The notes: generated by a model from the sequence alone, not told the origin. DNA of 64,000 nt from Massospora cicadina (GCA_022478985.1 JAKSZP010009200.1:1-64000); one strand, 5' to 3'. Shown: positions 23,785-37,089, numbered from the stretch's first letter. A program made the numbers and translations.

Positions 23785-25130
23785 ATGATGGATCTGTTTG
23801 AGATATACCAAACCATTTTTGCATCTGACAATTACGACTTGGGATGTGCGCGTGGGATTGTGCATCTGTTGGACACAGGGGATCAACCTCTTATCTGGTC
23901 AAGGCTTATCCATTGCTCCAAGGCGGCGGAAGAAGTGGTATCTGCTGATATAGATAAATTGGTTAAACAGGGAATGGTAGAGTCGTCAAAGAGTCCCTGA
24001 GCGTCCCATGTGCTAATTGTCAAGGAGAAGGATGGTACCAACTGAGTAGTAATTGACTTTTGGAAGCTAATAGCATTATGAAAAAATACTCATACCTGCT
24101 TCCACAAATCAATGATGCTTTAGATAGTATGGGTGTTGAATTTTTCCACTATGGACTTGATATCAGGGTATTTGCAAAACAAGTTGCCAGCGTCAGAACA
24201 AGAAAAGTGCACTATAATCACCTCAAAAGTGTTGTTACAGCCTACATATATGCCACAGGGTTTGTGCAATGCCCCGGCTATGTTCTAGCGCGCTATGGAT
24301 ACAAACTTGGGTGATCTGAAGCTTTCTTGCATTCTATTCTACCTTGATGATATCAATGTATTCTCTTGGACATTCACAGAACATCTCGATCACCTGGAAC
24401 AAGTGTTCTGGAGACTCATTGAAGCTAAAATTAAAATTAAGCTCCAAAAGTGCCACTTTTTAAGGAGCAATTGGAATACCTCAGATTTGTGGCAGTCTAA
24501 AAAGGGCTCCGTCCTCATCTTGAAAAGGTGGAAGCTATATGAAAGATGACTTGGCTGGGGAATAAGTGCAATATTAAGGTGTTTTTGAGGATAGTCAGTT
24601 ACCACTGGCAGTTCATTCCCAACTTCATATGTTAGAGGCTCTGCTCTTTGAGCTATTAAATAAGAATGCCACCATTGACTGGAAAGAATGATGTCAAAAC
24701 ACTTTTGATGTTCTAAGAACCGCATTAGCCAGTGCGCTTCTTTTTGCAATACCCTAATGTTGAGAATGGATTATTGTACAAATTGATTCCTCCTTTCCGC
24801 CATAAGGGCTGTTCTATCCCAAAAAAATGATGATGGTGTGGAGCATCCCGTGGCGTATTGTAGATGAAGCTTAACAGATCCTGAATGAAATTATACCATG
24901 ACTGAGTGGTAGTGCTTAGCAGTGATATATGCATTTGAACATTTCTGGGTCTACCTCCACAGGGTTAAATTCAAAGTAGTAATGGATCATGCACCCTTTC
25001 TTTGGCTGAACAATCTGTGGGAACCTGAAGGGCGGCTTGCGTGATGGGATTTGAAGCTCCAAGCATATGACTTCAAGATTTTACACTGGCCAGGGGCGAA
25101 ACACCAGATTGTGGACTGTTCACCCAATTA
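23785..25130 (+). pseudogene. TE-B reverse transcriptase and RNase H
   Basis: 23785-24000 holds the pre-RT segment (DTGDQPLIWSRL, then DKLVKQGMVESSKSP, then a stop). The next frames give VLIVKEKDGTN. 24295-24470 has LFYLDDINVFSWTF with an intact YLDD catalytic box, followed by LEQVFWRLIEAKIKIKLQKC, the RT thumb. RNase H is badly broken (24.6-24.95 kb), but its end is clear near 24970-25070: FKVVMDHAPFLWLNNLWEP and WDLKLQAYDFKI. Inactive through at least four stops or frame changes. Confidence 0.88.
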
Positions 25131-25145
25131 CCAACTGTCACTATT

Positions 25146-26379
25146 ATGGTGGATTTGGTGGACATCATGTTTGAGAAGATGGTGGTGGGCAAATATAATG
25201 ATGAGCCACAACAAGTGATTAAAGTGCTGGATGCGCTTAAACAGGATGCCCTCTTACGCAATGGGGAATTATATAAGCGGATGGGAGAGTTGACACTGAG
25301 TTTTCAAAAACCTTCCGCTAGACCCACAATTATCATGGATGCTCATAGAGCGATAGATCATGGAGGTTTGCAGAAAACGCTGGAGTTCTTACAGCTCCAT
25401 TACTATTTGGATAGTATGCACTATGATGTGCTTGAAATGGTTTCTTGTTGTCACCAGTGCCAAGTTGTGAAGCCATTCCATATAAAACTACCTACCATAT
25501 GGTTAAGCCTCGTTTTGCATGGCATACAGCTTCTCTGGATGTGGTAGGGCCTCTGCCAACTAGTGCAAACCGCTCCAAGTATTTAATAGTAGTAATTGAC
25601 CATTTGACAAGATGGGTGGAATCAAGTGGAATCAATGATTTAGGGGCTTTCACCACCACCAAGTTCATCCTTGGGTGTGTCATACAGCAACATGGTTGTA
25701 CGCAATTTATCCTCAAGGACAATGGAACCAATTTCACTTTGCATATACTGGCCAATTTGAATGAAATAATGGCAATCCGCGGGGTCTTGACTACACCCTA
25801 CCCTGAATCTAACAGAATGGGTGAACGGGTCAGCTGAACCTCAGTAAAAGTTCTCTGCAAGCTTGCAAATGATCGGCCTTCAAAATGGAGTGCCCTCTTA
25901 TCCAACGCTGTCTTTGCATATAATATTAGCTACCACTCATCAACTAGCAAGGGTCCTTTCTAACTACTTTATAAAAGACATTCAGCGTTGCTAGCATTGC
26001 TTTATTCCTGTGTGGAGGATACCAGCAGAGTCGAGCCCCAACGCTATTTGGCTTACTTAACAGATATGCTGATTAAACTCCAAACAGAAGCATATTCCAC
26101 TAATTTAGCTAAGAAGATTCAGGATCAGGAATCCAACCAATATGGCGCAGCAGCCTCCCACAGTTTGGGGTATGAGATCTTGTTTATTCCATGACCAACA
26201 TGGGTTTGGAAGAAGGAACAAGCTTGCCAGTATAAGGATTGGGCCATTCTGAGATAATTGAGTAGACTGGTGTTGACATCTACTCCAATAAGGAACCTGT
26301 GGTTGGTTGGATTCTTAACTGAGTTCATGCAAAGTTCCTTTGAGCATACAAGCAATAGGAGTTTATCATCCAGTCAAGG
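25146..26379 (+). pseudogene. TE-B integrase
   Basis: An HHCC finger region is readable at about 25340-25480 (AHRAIDHGGLQKTLEFL ... SCCHQCQVVKP). The core in the next frame starts SLDVVGPLPTSANRSKYL (first Asp) with VVIDHLTRWVESS, then LKDNGTNF (second Asp). The third motif is weak, with a Glu in MGERVS where ERxN is expected. Further on AVFAYNISYHSST and GPF are visible. Stops at about 25835 and 25964 break it. The region runs to the purine-rich stretch before the 3' LTR. Confidence 0.85.
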
Positions 26380-26387
26380 GGTGGTAA

Positions 26388-26884
26388 TGTCAAAATTTTG
26401 ATATGACTGTACAATAAGCTATAGATCCAATGGATAGTAATTTAGATTTGAGGTGAGCCTCAAGATTGAGCAGAAGTTATGTGGATGCGAGACAAATCCT
26501 TCAAAGTATTCAGTGAGGCTAATTGAGGGAATTCCGCCAAGGCATTTATAATAGAATGAAACACCTAAAACTTGTTGCCAATAGGAAATTATTAAGTGGA
26601 AGGGTCAAGATTAATTAGGAATACCAAGGATTAATAGTTAAGCGAGAGAATGAGAAAGGAGGTCTTTTTATGAAGAGGGAGGTTAGTATGGAAGCGTAAG
26701 AGGAGTAGCCATCAGATTTATTATTAAACAAATTGGTATATTTAGGGAAATAGCTCGTTATTAAAGTCTTTATCATTGTTAATTCTGAGGATCAGCAATA
26801 TTCATATTTCTCATCCGTTGCTCAGAGGGTTTTACACTGTGCAACCCATTCAGCGGAATCAACCAAATCCAACAAAAGTTTATA
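26388..26884 (+). repeat. TE-B 3' LTR (497 bp)
   Basis: Starts TGTCAAAATTTTGATATGAC after a short purine-rich stretch (AAGGGGTGGTAA at 26376-26387) and ends AAAAGTTTATA, where the 5' LTR has AAAGTTTACA. Shorter than its partner through deletions. Confidence 0.9.
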
Positions 26885-28071
26885 AGAAATTTGAGTCAAT
26901 TTTCAGGAGTGAGTATATAATTTAGAACTGCTGTTATATTTCTCTGATAATGCACTATTGCTTTTGGACTGAGTCCTTCTGTCTAGACTTGTGTGAATCA
27001 GTGAAGACCTCATTGATTTTCTAGTGGCAGGGCCCCACTGGCATTTACAGAGTTTTCTCTGATCTCATCCTAGAACTGATATAGTTTTCCAGATAGACTT
27101 TGAAGCTCGTGCTGCAAGAAATGCTTGACCTCTGACAATATTAATTATGTTGTGGCAAGTTAGGCTTTCAGAGCAATGTTTTATAGGTGAGGTGTGTGAT
27201 CCTTAGGCCTTGGGCCTGGGCCAAGTCATTAAATGATCCAAAATCTCCATTTAGTGGTTTGGAAGATTGGATGTCTTCATTTGGATGCTCATCAAGGACA
27301 TTTAATCTATTCTGCAGGGTAATTCTCCACTCAAGATCTTATGTTTGATTGTTTTAATTAATCACCGCTCCCAAGAGGCGGACAAGCTGCCAGTCCAACT
27401 CTTCTACCAACTTCCAGATGATGTGACCATCTTAGTGTGGGCCTCTCATTTGCATCCTCTATTTCTTTGCGATTTTCCACCTCTGCCTCCAAGTATTCCT
27501 TGACCTGGCTTAAATTATGGGTCTCATCAAAAATTGATTTGAAATGATGCCCCACGCTGGTCTAACACCTCATTAATTATGTGGGCCAGATTGGTATTCA
27601 GTTAAATGGAAAATTCGTTTACTTGGTGATGGACTGTGCCTGTTTGACATTGGTTGTTTAAATTTGACCATGTGAACCTCTTAAAAAGTGCCATTCAATT
27701 AATCTGCCAGTACCTGTTGTCCCAGCGCTGAGTTTTTGTAAACTCAACTAAACCTCTGATCTTAATATGTCTCCAGGAAAGGATCTGCATGTTTTGGCAG
27801 ATTGAAGGGTTTATATACTATGTAATCATTTCAATTATTTGTGTTTAGTGGGCTTCTTGATTATGGCAGATATCAACATTTCCCATAATAAATGATAGTT
27901 CACATTAGGAACCTAGTTTCTGTAGCTTCTGAAGATCACCAAGTGTGCTTTGTTAATAGCTTCAGCGTTGAGACATTATCCCTACAGGGCATTTCATGAC
28001 TTCCTTGACATGTTTGGTAAGTATGATATCCATATGATCTACTGATTGTAAGGCCAGCATTCCTACAGAGA
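26885..28071 (-). pseudogene. TE-G gag N-terminal fragment
   Basis: Minus-strand frame 27555-27358 has LSQVKEYLEAEVENRKEIE, a heptad-like charged helix suiting a gag coiled coil, and upstream TVHHQVNEFS in the same orientation. The segment lies between TE-B and TE-C, whose target duplications show that both are insertions. Joining across TE-B places this helix upstream of the capsid core at 20590, the normal gag order. The rest is full of stops. The identity as part of TE-G is inference. Confidence 0.45.
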
Positions 28072-29188
28072 TGTTGTAATTTTCCCAAATTACTCAGGTT
28101 AATCAATTTTATAATTAATTTGCTGGTACACTAGAGGTTTCATTCTGCTAGTGGATGGTGGAGTTAGCGATTGCATATACAATAACTATTGTTTAGAAAT
28201 ATTCTCAGCGAGTAATTATTTAATCCATTAGATTATGATCCACCAGATTGATGAGTGTTTTGTAGAGGAAGATCCCTGACATTAAATAAGCAATTAGGGT
28301 GTCAAATTCATTAAAGATAACATAATTGACTTGTAGGAGTCAATCAGGTTTATTTGCCAATTGACTAAGAGGATTATGAGTTGCTGGCAAGTAATGCCGT
28401 TTTTAATAGAGCAACTTTTAAGGTAACATTTGCTGGATTGTAATCTGATGTTTATGGATAAGAGTCCCATTACCTAAGTAGGTTGTTACCAAATAAGGGT
28501 AATTTGATTGTAATTTGTCGAAGATGTTGGGACATTTTTTCATTTTAACTCAAAAGAGGTTGCGGTCAGGTAGGGGAGAACTCACTTAATTTAATGAGGA
28601 AGATAATCGTTCTGTGCGACCCTGGAGAGTTAACTCATTGGCAATGGTCGCCATTCACGATTGGGGCACCAAGAAGAGTTGTGTTCAGAATTCCCTAAGA
28701 AATTTTTTCTTGGTTTTTAAGAAGCAGACAAAATAAAACTTTCAAGTAATTTTATAATTAGACTGGTTTGCTCTTGTGATAGAGTTGTTGAGGGACAAGA
28801 GTATTCTTTATCTATATTATAGCTATATCTGCAGACTCTGCGTGACAAGTAGGAAGAAGAACCTCTGAGCCTTACCCTAGTTAGTTTCTACCAGACGAAA
28901 CAGGGAAGAAGTCCTCTACAACTCTTGATGAATGAAATTTTAGGACAACCATCAGGTTAGAGGTGGACCTAATTACTATTTTGGATATCAGCTCAACTAT
29001 AAGAGTAGTCTTCATACTTCTATTGCCCATTAAAATCTATTCTTATGACAAGTTGAACAACGCACATACAAGGACCTATGCAACTGAACAAGGGAGCCAA
29101 AATGAGTATTGTTCAGAAAGATGATAAAATCCCGTTGTTTTGGCAATTGGTGCTTAACTAAGTCAATAATGGCTCCAAAGTTTGAAAA
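28072..29188 (+). repeat. TE-C 5' LTR (1117 bp)
   Basis: Starts TGTTGTAATTTT and aligns over its length with 35246-36352. The best-preserved part is around ATGATCCACCAGATTGATGA. It ends where the 3' copy has AAAGTTTTAACA. Confidence 0.88.
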
Positions 29189-29189
29189 T

Positions 29190-29205
29190 TGGTGTTCACG
29201 ACAGG
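29190..29205 (+). promoter_or_regulatory. Putative primer-binding site of TE-C
   Basis: TGGTGTTCACGACAGG, next to the LTR edge. A two-base variant of the TE-B site. Confidence 0.7.
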
Positions 29206-29239
29206 GGTAGTTGAGTTAGCCAAATTAATAAGATCAAAT

Positions 29240-30500
29240 CAAGCATTCCTTATAAGAATGAACTACGCAAGCTTTAAACAGAGCTCGAAACTGTCAACAA
29301 GGACGCGTTATACTTGGTGTCACAGGCCAACTTCACTGCATTGGAAGGACGTGTGACAAAGGCTAAGGAATAGGATGAACAAGTGGTAAAATTCAACAAT
29401 GACCTCCGTGGATAAGCAACTCTTTGAAGCGCAAAGATGGTGAATTGATCAAAGAAGTATTGTTTTAAAAGACTTAGCGAGAGGCAGACTAAGAACTCAC
29501 ATTCTGGCTTAATGAAGAACTAGTGTGATAGTTTAAGCATATAGAAGAACTGGAGGATCATAAATGAGAATTTGCACAAATGGAGGTGAGAGAAGCTGTT
29601 AGCAAAACGCCTGAATTTCCACTCAGGAAGAATACCCACCCAGAAATATGCTTGAGTCATTTTAAAGAAACTTTGGAGATGACTTCTGAGGTTATTTCCA
29701 AGGTCAATAGAGTCGTTAGACAGGATTTACCTGTTAGTGGAGCCATTTATGAATTTTGAAGCACACCAGAATTACCCAAGTTCCACTAGGATAACGCCCC
29801 AGCATTTTTCTATTTATTTAAGATGACGATGTTCAGTTTCAGTTACTGAAAAAAGGAAGTGACCGTCATGAACTGCCTGAACACCAATTGTCAAAATCTG
29901 GTGTTGCCCCAACTAAATGGGGACAATTAGTTCTATCAGGAGGCCAAGAAAGCCATTATGCTAGAATCTGGAAGTCCTACATGGATGTTAACCGCAAGAT
30001 GGAATTTATGGTGATTTAATTGTAAAAAGATGAGACCCTAGTAGCTTTCATGGATTGCCCTATACAGGAATTTGTATTTTAGCCAGTAAGAATGTACTAA
30101 CATATTTTGACACCCAAATTGTGATGCAAGCGACGTTACAGCCCTATTGTGATTTGCACCAAACAATGGCTTTAACTTTAGTGACGCAAATGTCTGCATC
30201 TCAAATGGTGAATTATTTGAAGATGTTTATATTCTCTTTTGAAGCCAAACCAAGCATTCAAAGTGGTCCAGAGTTGAGGTCAAAATACTATAAAATTTGC
30301 TGAGATGAATAAAGAGCAACCTAATAAAGTTGCGTCATAGAACAAACCTAAAGTACAAAAACAAGCGGAAAAGACGCAAATCTTATGCCAACAGTGAGGT
30401 AAACCTGAACATGTAGCCGCCCAATGTTGGAGCAAGAAGCTCAAGGAGCAGGTCACCTTATTCTAGAAGAAGGAGAAGGAAAGCAATCAGGAGTCAGGAA
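29240..30500 (+). pseudogene. TE-C gag
   Basis: Decayed gag in several frames. At 30386-30427 a knuckle reads Cys-Gln-Gln-stop, then GKPEHVAAQC. The second cysteine codon is TGA, otherwise C-x2-C-x4-H-x4-C fits. Lysine-rich basic sequence follows (WSKKLKEQ), usual after a nucleocapsid knuckle. The only longer open stretch, 30055-30303, is capsid-like by position only. Confidence 0.7.
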
Positions 30501-31770
30501 AAGGTCCTAAAGTCTAGAGAAAGAACATTCTAGCACTGCAGTTAAACCTATTTCTCCTAATATTATGAATGATGATATAGACATTTCTAATCTCTTTATA
30601 GATGATGAAACAACTGATCCACTATATCAGGTTGTCTATATGGATGTGAACACCATCAATTAGCTAAAATGAAGGCAATTGACCCTAAAATCATGAATGA
30701 AGTAGCTTGACCATATGCTTGTCAGCTAGCAGACTAGATTAAAACCTACTAAGAATTAAGAGGAGTTAGTTAAGAAGAGATTAGATGAGGCAAATGTATC
30801 CATCCCAATTAGTGCATTCAAGAAATCCTTTATTGATCTATCAGCACAAATAATGCACTCTATCAATTAAGCAAATAACGCCGCCATCCACCCAGTAAAT
30901 ACCCTATTACAATATTCTGAGTGTATCTATGCAGATATCATGGTTAACTGAGTAAGAGTAAGGGCAACCATTGGCAGTAAAACGCCCATAAACATCGTTT
31001 TACTAAATTGGTAATAAATATGAAGATTTCACTAAAATTAGAACACTGGAAGGAATAAGAAATGGCTAGACCAAATATGGCAATATCCTGTGGATCCTAA
31101 AGTGCGCTGCCACTCCAGTTCAGTTCACTTGTGATATCAGCTCTCGCTATCATGTTGGCAAACCAAAATTACAATTTCCTAATCTTGACAGAATTTCTGA
31201 AAAGATATGGATTAAAAGGCAATTTTGAGGAGAATACTTTGACCATTTTGAGGCAGAACCTGCCTTTGGTATATCAGTGGGAAGGAGAACCGCCGCTGAC
31301 TAAGAAAGACAATTTACTAAAACCTGACTTGCAATGACAGCATTGTTCCCATCCAGTACAAGTTGGTTGGGAGAAAATGGAGAGAAATGTCAAAGAAGAT
31401 CCTAGAAAATCATGGGATCCTTTTAAGAACAAAAATGATAAATACTGTAATGCTTAGGATGCAAATTAATCATTAACACAGGGTTAATGCTCGAGATCCC
31501 AGAGCAATTATATGAAGAATTCATTGGCCCATAGAGGAAATTATTAATTGAGCTATGGTTAGAACCAGGGGGATAATTATGCTTTGACACGTAGAAAATA
31601 AACGTGGTAATAACTAATCTGTAAAACAATCATTGAAGATAACAAAAAATCAAGCTGTCACATTTCTACATTTGATCCTGATGACAGAGATAGCAAGTTC
31701 CATAATTTCAGAATGCTAACCAAAATGGGATTGCTGAAAACTGCTGAAAGTGTCAATGTCTTAGCAGATC
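30501..31770 (+). other. TE-C gag-pol linker without recognisable protease
   Basis: Position predicts a protease here. Only short frames between stops are seen (for example 31131-31337, residues SALAIMLANQNYNFLILTEF). No active-site motif found. Confidence 0.45.
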
Positions 31771-33190
31771 AAGAGCAGCTGGATGATTTATCTGAACAGC
31801 ACCAAGAATATGTGCTCTGACTATTTGAGAAGTATTAGGAGGTATTCAACCAAGGTGACCATGACTTGGGATGTGCAAGGAATGTTATTTACAAGGTTGA
31901 CACAGGGGAATATTTGCTACTATGGATGGGACCTGTTAAAGGGTATAGAGCTGCTGAAACTGTGGTCAGCGAAGAAATCAGCAAGCTAATTAAACATGGG
32001 CTCCTCTTTCTGTTGTCAGGTCCCTGGTTGAGTCCAATCCTTAAAGTGAAAAATAAGGATGCATCAAATTGAGTAATGATTAATTATTGTCAATTCAACA
32101 AAATCTCTAATATAGTTTTTGTTTCTACTTTCAAGGATTGACAACGCGCTTAATTGCCTAAGGGGACTCCATATACTTTTCAGTAATGGACTTAATTTTG
32201 GGATATTAGCAAATTGATTTGCTAAAGGAGGACTAAGAAAAATGTGTGATCATTACCTCACAGGGACTTTATCAGCTGATACAGATGCCCCAGGAATTTT
32301 GTAACGCGCCAGCTACCTTCCAGAGAGCAATAAACTCTATCCTTAGTGATTTGCGCTATCCTGTGTCTTAGCATATTTGGACGATAAAATGTATTCAGCA
32401 GGACTTTCAAGGAAATTTTTGAGCACTTAAAAGAAGTAGTTAAGCGCCTGAGATGGCAAACTTAAAAATTAATACAAAGAAATGTCATTTTTAAAAGGAG
32501 CTTAAGTAATTGTGTTTTGTTATCAACTTAAGTGGGCTGCAACCCCAGCAGCAGAAGATTAAGGCAATCACTGGTTGTCATTTTTGGAAAGCATTTGGGA
32601 TATCCAAGTATTTTTTGGGCTAGTCAGCCACTATTGCAATCTATAAAGGATTTTATAAATCTCTCAGAGCCTTTAATCCACTTATTGAAGAATTTAAAAA
32701 AAGATATGTGGAACAAAGAAACCCAAGAGTCATTTAGTAAATTACACCAATATTGAATGACCAGTCCTTTTTTAAAGTATCAGAATTTTGATTGTGAATA
32801 CATCATTCAAACTAATGCGTCATTTATGGCAATTGGAGACACTTTGAGCCAAGTGAATGAAGATGGAGAAAACAACTGGTGACCTATGTGAGTCAAACAC
32901 TAACGCCAGTGGAGAGGAATCATACCATGACAGAGCGCAAATGCCTTGCATTAGTATATGTATAAAAGCAATTCTGAGTTTACATTCATAGAACGCACTT
33001 CAAAGTGGTGTTGGACCACTAATCTTTACGCTGGCTCTATAATTTGAAAGAAACAGAGAGATGACTGGAAAAGTGGTCTTTAAAATTACAAGCCTACGAT
33101 TTTGAGATACTATACTAGGCTGAAGCAGCGCATCAAAAATTTTGACCAATTATCAAGATTGCCTGCAGTCCATATTGTCTATCATCAAGC
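31771..33190 (+). pseudogene. TE-C reverse transcriptase and RNase H
   Basis: The frame from about 31830 reads FNQGDHDLGCARNVIYKVD then TGEYLLLW, the same pre-RT segment as in TE-B, and EEISKLIKHG. The stretch around 32370-32400 contains AYLDDKMYSAGLS, so the YLDD box remains. Further pieces match the RT thumb and the start of RNase H (about 32810: IIQTNASFMAIGDTLSQ, where the usual catalytic Asp is Asn). Near 32940 TERKCLALVY matches the catalytic Glu helix. Many stops. Confidence 0.82.
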
Positions 33191-33199
33191 TGAATAGAG

Positions 33200-34400
33200 A
33201 ATTCAAAGGTTTATTGAAGGCAATTTTGAGGACAAAACCTGAGAAATTCAAGGTGCTCTAAAGAAAGCAATAAATAACACTAAAATTTGAAATGGACAAT
33301 TATTCAAATCAATTGCAAAAATGGTTTCTATTCCTAAAGCCGTCATAACAAGTGGAAATACTCCAAGATGCACACAAAGATGTCAGCCATGGTGGCTTAA
33401 GGAAAACCATGGACCATATTTGCCAGTACTACTAGGAATCAATCGATTATGATGTCACTGACTACCTGGCCTGTAGCATGTAATGCTAACTCCACAAACC
33501 CCATAAAATATAAATAATACAGGCTAGTAAGTCCTGAATTTGCGTGGCACTGTGTCAGATATATGTGATGGGCCCCTGAGTATCAGTACAGAAGGTGCAA
33601 AATATATCATAGTGGCAATAGACTATCTAACCAAATGGGTCAAAACTAAAGCCTTTAGAAAAGCGGATGTGGTGAGCTTAACAAAGTTATTTTATATCAT
33701 GTACTTATCAGCACGGATGCCCTCAAGTGATCTTGAGTGGTAATTGAACTAAATATACCTCCTATGTGATCCCAAGGTTTAATGGATTGATGGGTATCAA
33801 AGGTTTAGTATTAGTTCCAAATAGGCCAGAAACAAGTGGAATGGTATAATGAGTTAATGGAATGCTAGCAGCGATACTAAGAAAATTTATCACAGGGAAA
33901 ACATCCAAAGAACTTACCTAGTTTGATTACCTTCACCTACAACATAAGTCATCATATGGTGACAGGAAGAATACCGTTCTAAAAACTTTACAGACAAAGG
34001 GCAGCCTAACTACTGATTTTGTATTCTTCTATATAGACAGCAGTGGGGATGAGTACGATTAATAACTGAACTGACTGGCCAGTATTTATTATCAAACTGC
34101 AATTGAAGGCAAATTAAACCGCCTTAAAGAAAAGGTTTAGATCAGAGTCTACTGATGGAATAAAAGACCGGTGAAATAGGAGTACCATGTGAAAGATAGG
34201 AGCCTATTGCAACATCCATGTTTTCGTACAAAGTAATTAGCTGGATGCTTTGTGGTTGAATACGTTTGTAGTGATCACCGAGTTGGCAACTGATGCCTAC
34301 ACAATTAAGAACATCACAGATGGCTAAGTAGTGAACCACGTCCATATAAAATACCTCAATTATTGTATTTAGAAAAATATGTGCAATGTTCCAAAGGGCC
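33200..34400 (+). pseudogene. TE-C integrase and GPF-like tail
   Basis: Open frame 33540-33743 holds the core start (GPLSISTEGAKYIIVAIDYL, TKWVKTKAF), close to the TE-B integrase. The second Asp and Glu motifs are lost among stops. At about 34220-34370 a C-terminal piece (LAGCFVVEYV, then HVHIKYLNY) resembles the GPF/Y domain tail. Non-functional. Confidence 0.75.
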
Positions 34401-35245
34401 AAAGAACTTAGAAAAATAGGCCTTAATGTTGGTAAAATCCATAGTGGGGCCGCTGAACCATGATGGGTTGTTAATTCTAAACATAGGCATCTGAGCCACA
34501 ATAGCTGGTTAAGTTCAAAAAATGAACGCTGAACCAGAGTAGGAGTAACAAAAGGATGGATTTCTGAACTTAATATTAGGTTACGTCACATTGCAAAAAA
34601 ATACCATTAGAAAAAAAATTAAAAAAATAATATAGGATAAAAAAATCATAAATAAAAAATATATAAAAAGATAAAAATGCAAAAAAATATTGAAATTAGA
34701 TTTTTCCTATCATCAAAAAGCATCTGAGATGTCCCCTTATGTTTTTGGTAGAGCCAACTCAGTTGAAAAGGGTCTGCTGTGAGTAGTTGCAAGGTGCTGA
34801 AAGAAGAAAACAGATTGGTAGAATCAGTACAGGTCGTTTACTAGATTTTCTGGAAGTAGTCCCTTAAAAATGAAGCCCAGCCTGAGGGAATACAGGGAAC
34901 AAGAAATTGTAGAAGCCGTTCAAGAAGATTATTTAAATAATGAGGTGTTGTATAACCCTGTCATGAGGAAAAACAGGCTTTACAGACCTTTTTGTTGACA
35001 TGAACATGTGAACTATGCTGGCACAGCATGTGGATGTGGGAATCGCACTCTGCAGAGGCAGTAGTGAGGAGGACACAGAATGGAAATGTGAAAAAAGAAG
35101 AATTAAACTAAGATGCATAGGCAAAAAATGGAGATGAAATCAGAGAACACCAATTAAACAATGCTGAAAGACTCAGTCAGAATACAAAGTGGGGTATGCC
35201 CCAGAAAAACTTCATAGCTGGATCTTCTGGTCAATCAGGTGGATG
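34401..35245. other. TE-C 3' internal region, A-rich tract, no clear gene
   Basis: Contains an A-rich low-complexity tract (34598-34700) and one 50-residue plus-strand piece near 34870 (LREYREQEIVEAVQEDYLNN) that I cannot assign. The region just before the 3' LTR lacks a good polypurine tract. Confidence 0.5.
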
Positions 35246-36352
35246 TGTTGTGATTTTTGTCCACATTACTCATCTTTTTAAAAAATAATCAATCTGCTGG
35301 TCCACTAGAGGTTTCATCCTGCTAGTGGATGGTGGAGTTATCAATTGCATAATGATAACTATTGTTTAGAATTGTTCTCAGCAAATATTTATTAAATCCA
35401 CCAGATTATGATCCACCAGATTGATGAGTGTTTTGTAGATGAAGATTCCTGACATTAAATAAGCAATTAGGGTGTCAATTTCATTAAAGATAACATAGTT
35501 TACTTGTAGGAGTCAATCAGATTTATTTGCAAATTGACTAAGAGGATTATGAGTTGCTGGCAAGTAATGCTGCCTGTAAAGGAGAAACTTTCAAGTTAAC
35601 CTTTTCTGGGTTTTAATCTGCTGTTTATAGATAAGAGTCCTATTACCTAAGAAGGTTGTACCAAATAAGAGTAATTTAATGGGAGTTAATTGAAGATGTT
35701 CATTTAGCTTCATTTCAACCAGAAGAGGTTGCAGTCAGGTAGGGGAGAGAAATTGATTAATTTGATGAGAGTGATAGCTGTTTTGCGTGACCCTGGAGGT
35801 TTAATTCATTGGCGACTGCCGCTGTTCCCAATTTTGCACCAACTGAATAATTGTGCATTGAATTCATTATATATTACTCTTGGTTTTTGATAAAGCAGAT
35901 AAAATAGAAACCCCAAATACTATTATAATTAGACTGTTTTTAGTCTTGTGATTTGTGTTGTTGAAGGGCGAGAAGACCTCTTGTCTACATTATTTCTATC
36001 TCCACATACTTTATGTGACAAAAAAGAAGAACCTCTGAACCTTATCCTAAGTTAAGTTTTACCAGACTAAATAATGAAGAAGTACCCTATAATTCCAGAT
36101 GAATTCTAGATCAGGACAAGCATCAGGTTGGCTTTAGCCCTATCTTGGCTATCAGATCAACTATATAATAGTCTTCATACTACTACTGCCCATTATAATC
36201 TATTGTTACTAAAAAGTCAAACAACACACATACAAGGAACCTGTGCAGTTAACAAGGAATTCAAAGAGATTCTCATTCAGAAAAAGGAAACAAATTCTAA
36301 AGCTTAAATAACTGGTTTCAATTGAGTTAATAATGGCTTGAAAGTTTTAACA
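35246..36352 (+). repeat. TE-C 3' LTR (1107 bp)
   Basis: Starts TGTTGTGATTTTTG and ends AAAGTTTTAACA. Pairs with 28072-29188. Confidence 0.88.
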
Positions 36353-36525
36353 AGGGACCAGCTCTATAGTGGGAGCATTAGCTTCCTCATTGTCTGAACT
36401 GCTGTGGTGGAAGTGGTCTTTGGGGACTCCCCTGTGTCCACGCGTTGAAAAAGATACTTATAACAAAGCCAATAGCAAAGTATTATGATTTTGACTTAAG
36501 ATAGTTGGTTCTTTGCTTTCTTCTA
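36353..36525 (-). other. Small TE-G remnant between TE-C and TE-F
   Basis: A 173-bp piece with no clear frame. It is placed in TE-G only because it lies between two insertions. It could be older unrelated DNA. Confidence 0.3.
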
Positions 36526-37065
36526 TGTCTAAGTCCCAGGGTACACCCCCTGCAACTCAATTATGAGGAGCTGCAATTCTGGACAAGGAAGGGAGATAAT
36601 AAGGGGTTGTCCCTCTTGTTTCTCTTGGCGATTTAGACCATGTGGTAGATGAGAGGTGGGTGATTACTCATCTGATAAGAATTGCTCATCTGCTTCCCCT
36701 TCTCACCACCCAGGAGTTGGTGCAGAGAATGGGTGGTGTCAGAAGGTAGCAGCAGAAAAAATCCATCGCCAGAAAGAGATATATGACCACTCCTTTATCT
36801 CTGTAGTCTCAAACCCTAAATTAAGGTATGTTAAAAAGGATAGATTGAGGGCCAGCGTGATTGCTTCACTCAATGTAGGATCAGGTTAAACCCCATCAAA
36901 TCATTTTTTTCTGCATAAAAGGCAAGCCTGTCCCCAACAGGTTTGGGTACAGTTAACTTCTTTAACATGCAAAGAAATCTTCCATAATTGCCCTACTTAT
37001 GGGATTTTATAGTTGTCCACTGGATGAAACGTCACCTATCCGCTAAGTGAAATCGCTTTGGGTGG
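36526..37065 (+). repeat. TE-F 5' LTR fragment
   Basis: Aligns with 43863 to about 44400 (TCTCAATTATGAGGAG, GGAGTTGGTGCAGAGAAT and others). Similarity ends near 37065, where integrase-like sequence begins, suggesting the deletion junction. Confidence 0.65.
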
Positions 37066-37089
37066 ATGATCTTTTGGACCAATTTGTAT

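Larger units (their letters stand above)
20800..26884 (+). mobile_element. TE-B, plus-strand Ty3/gypsy element
   Basis: LTRs 20800-21331 and 26388-26884, primer-binding site, gag with zinc knuckle, RT, RNase H and integrase in order, and a purine-rich stretch before the 3' LTR. The flanking pentamers are agaag (20795-20799) and agaaa (26885-26889), a target duplication with one change. All frames carry stops. The RT N-terminal segment resembles that of TE-C (both have NYDLGCAR/DHDLGCAR and DTG), so the two are related. Confidence 0.92.
28072..36352 (+). mobile_element. TE-C, plus-strand Ty3/gypsy element (8.28 kb)
   Basis: LTRs 28072-29188 and 35246-36352 flank a primer-binding site, gag with zinc knuckle, RT, RNase H, integrase and a 1-kb 3' region. 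Flanking pentamers are agaga (28067-28071) and aggga (36353-36357), a one-change target duplication. Stops are dense in all pol domains, more than in TE-B. Confidence 0.9.
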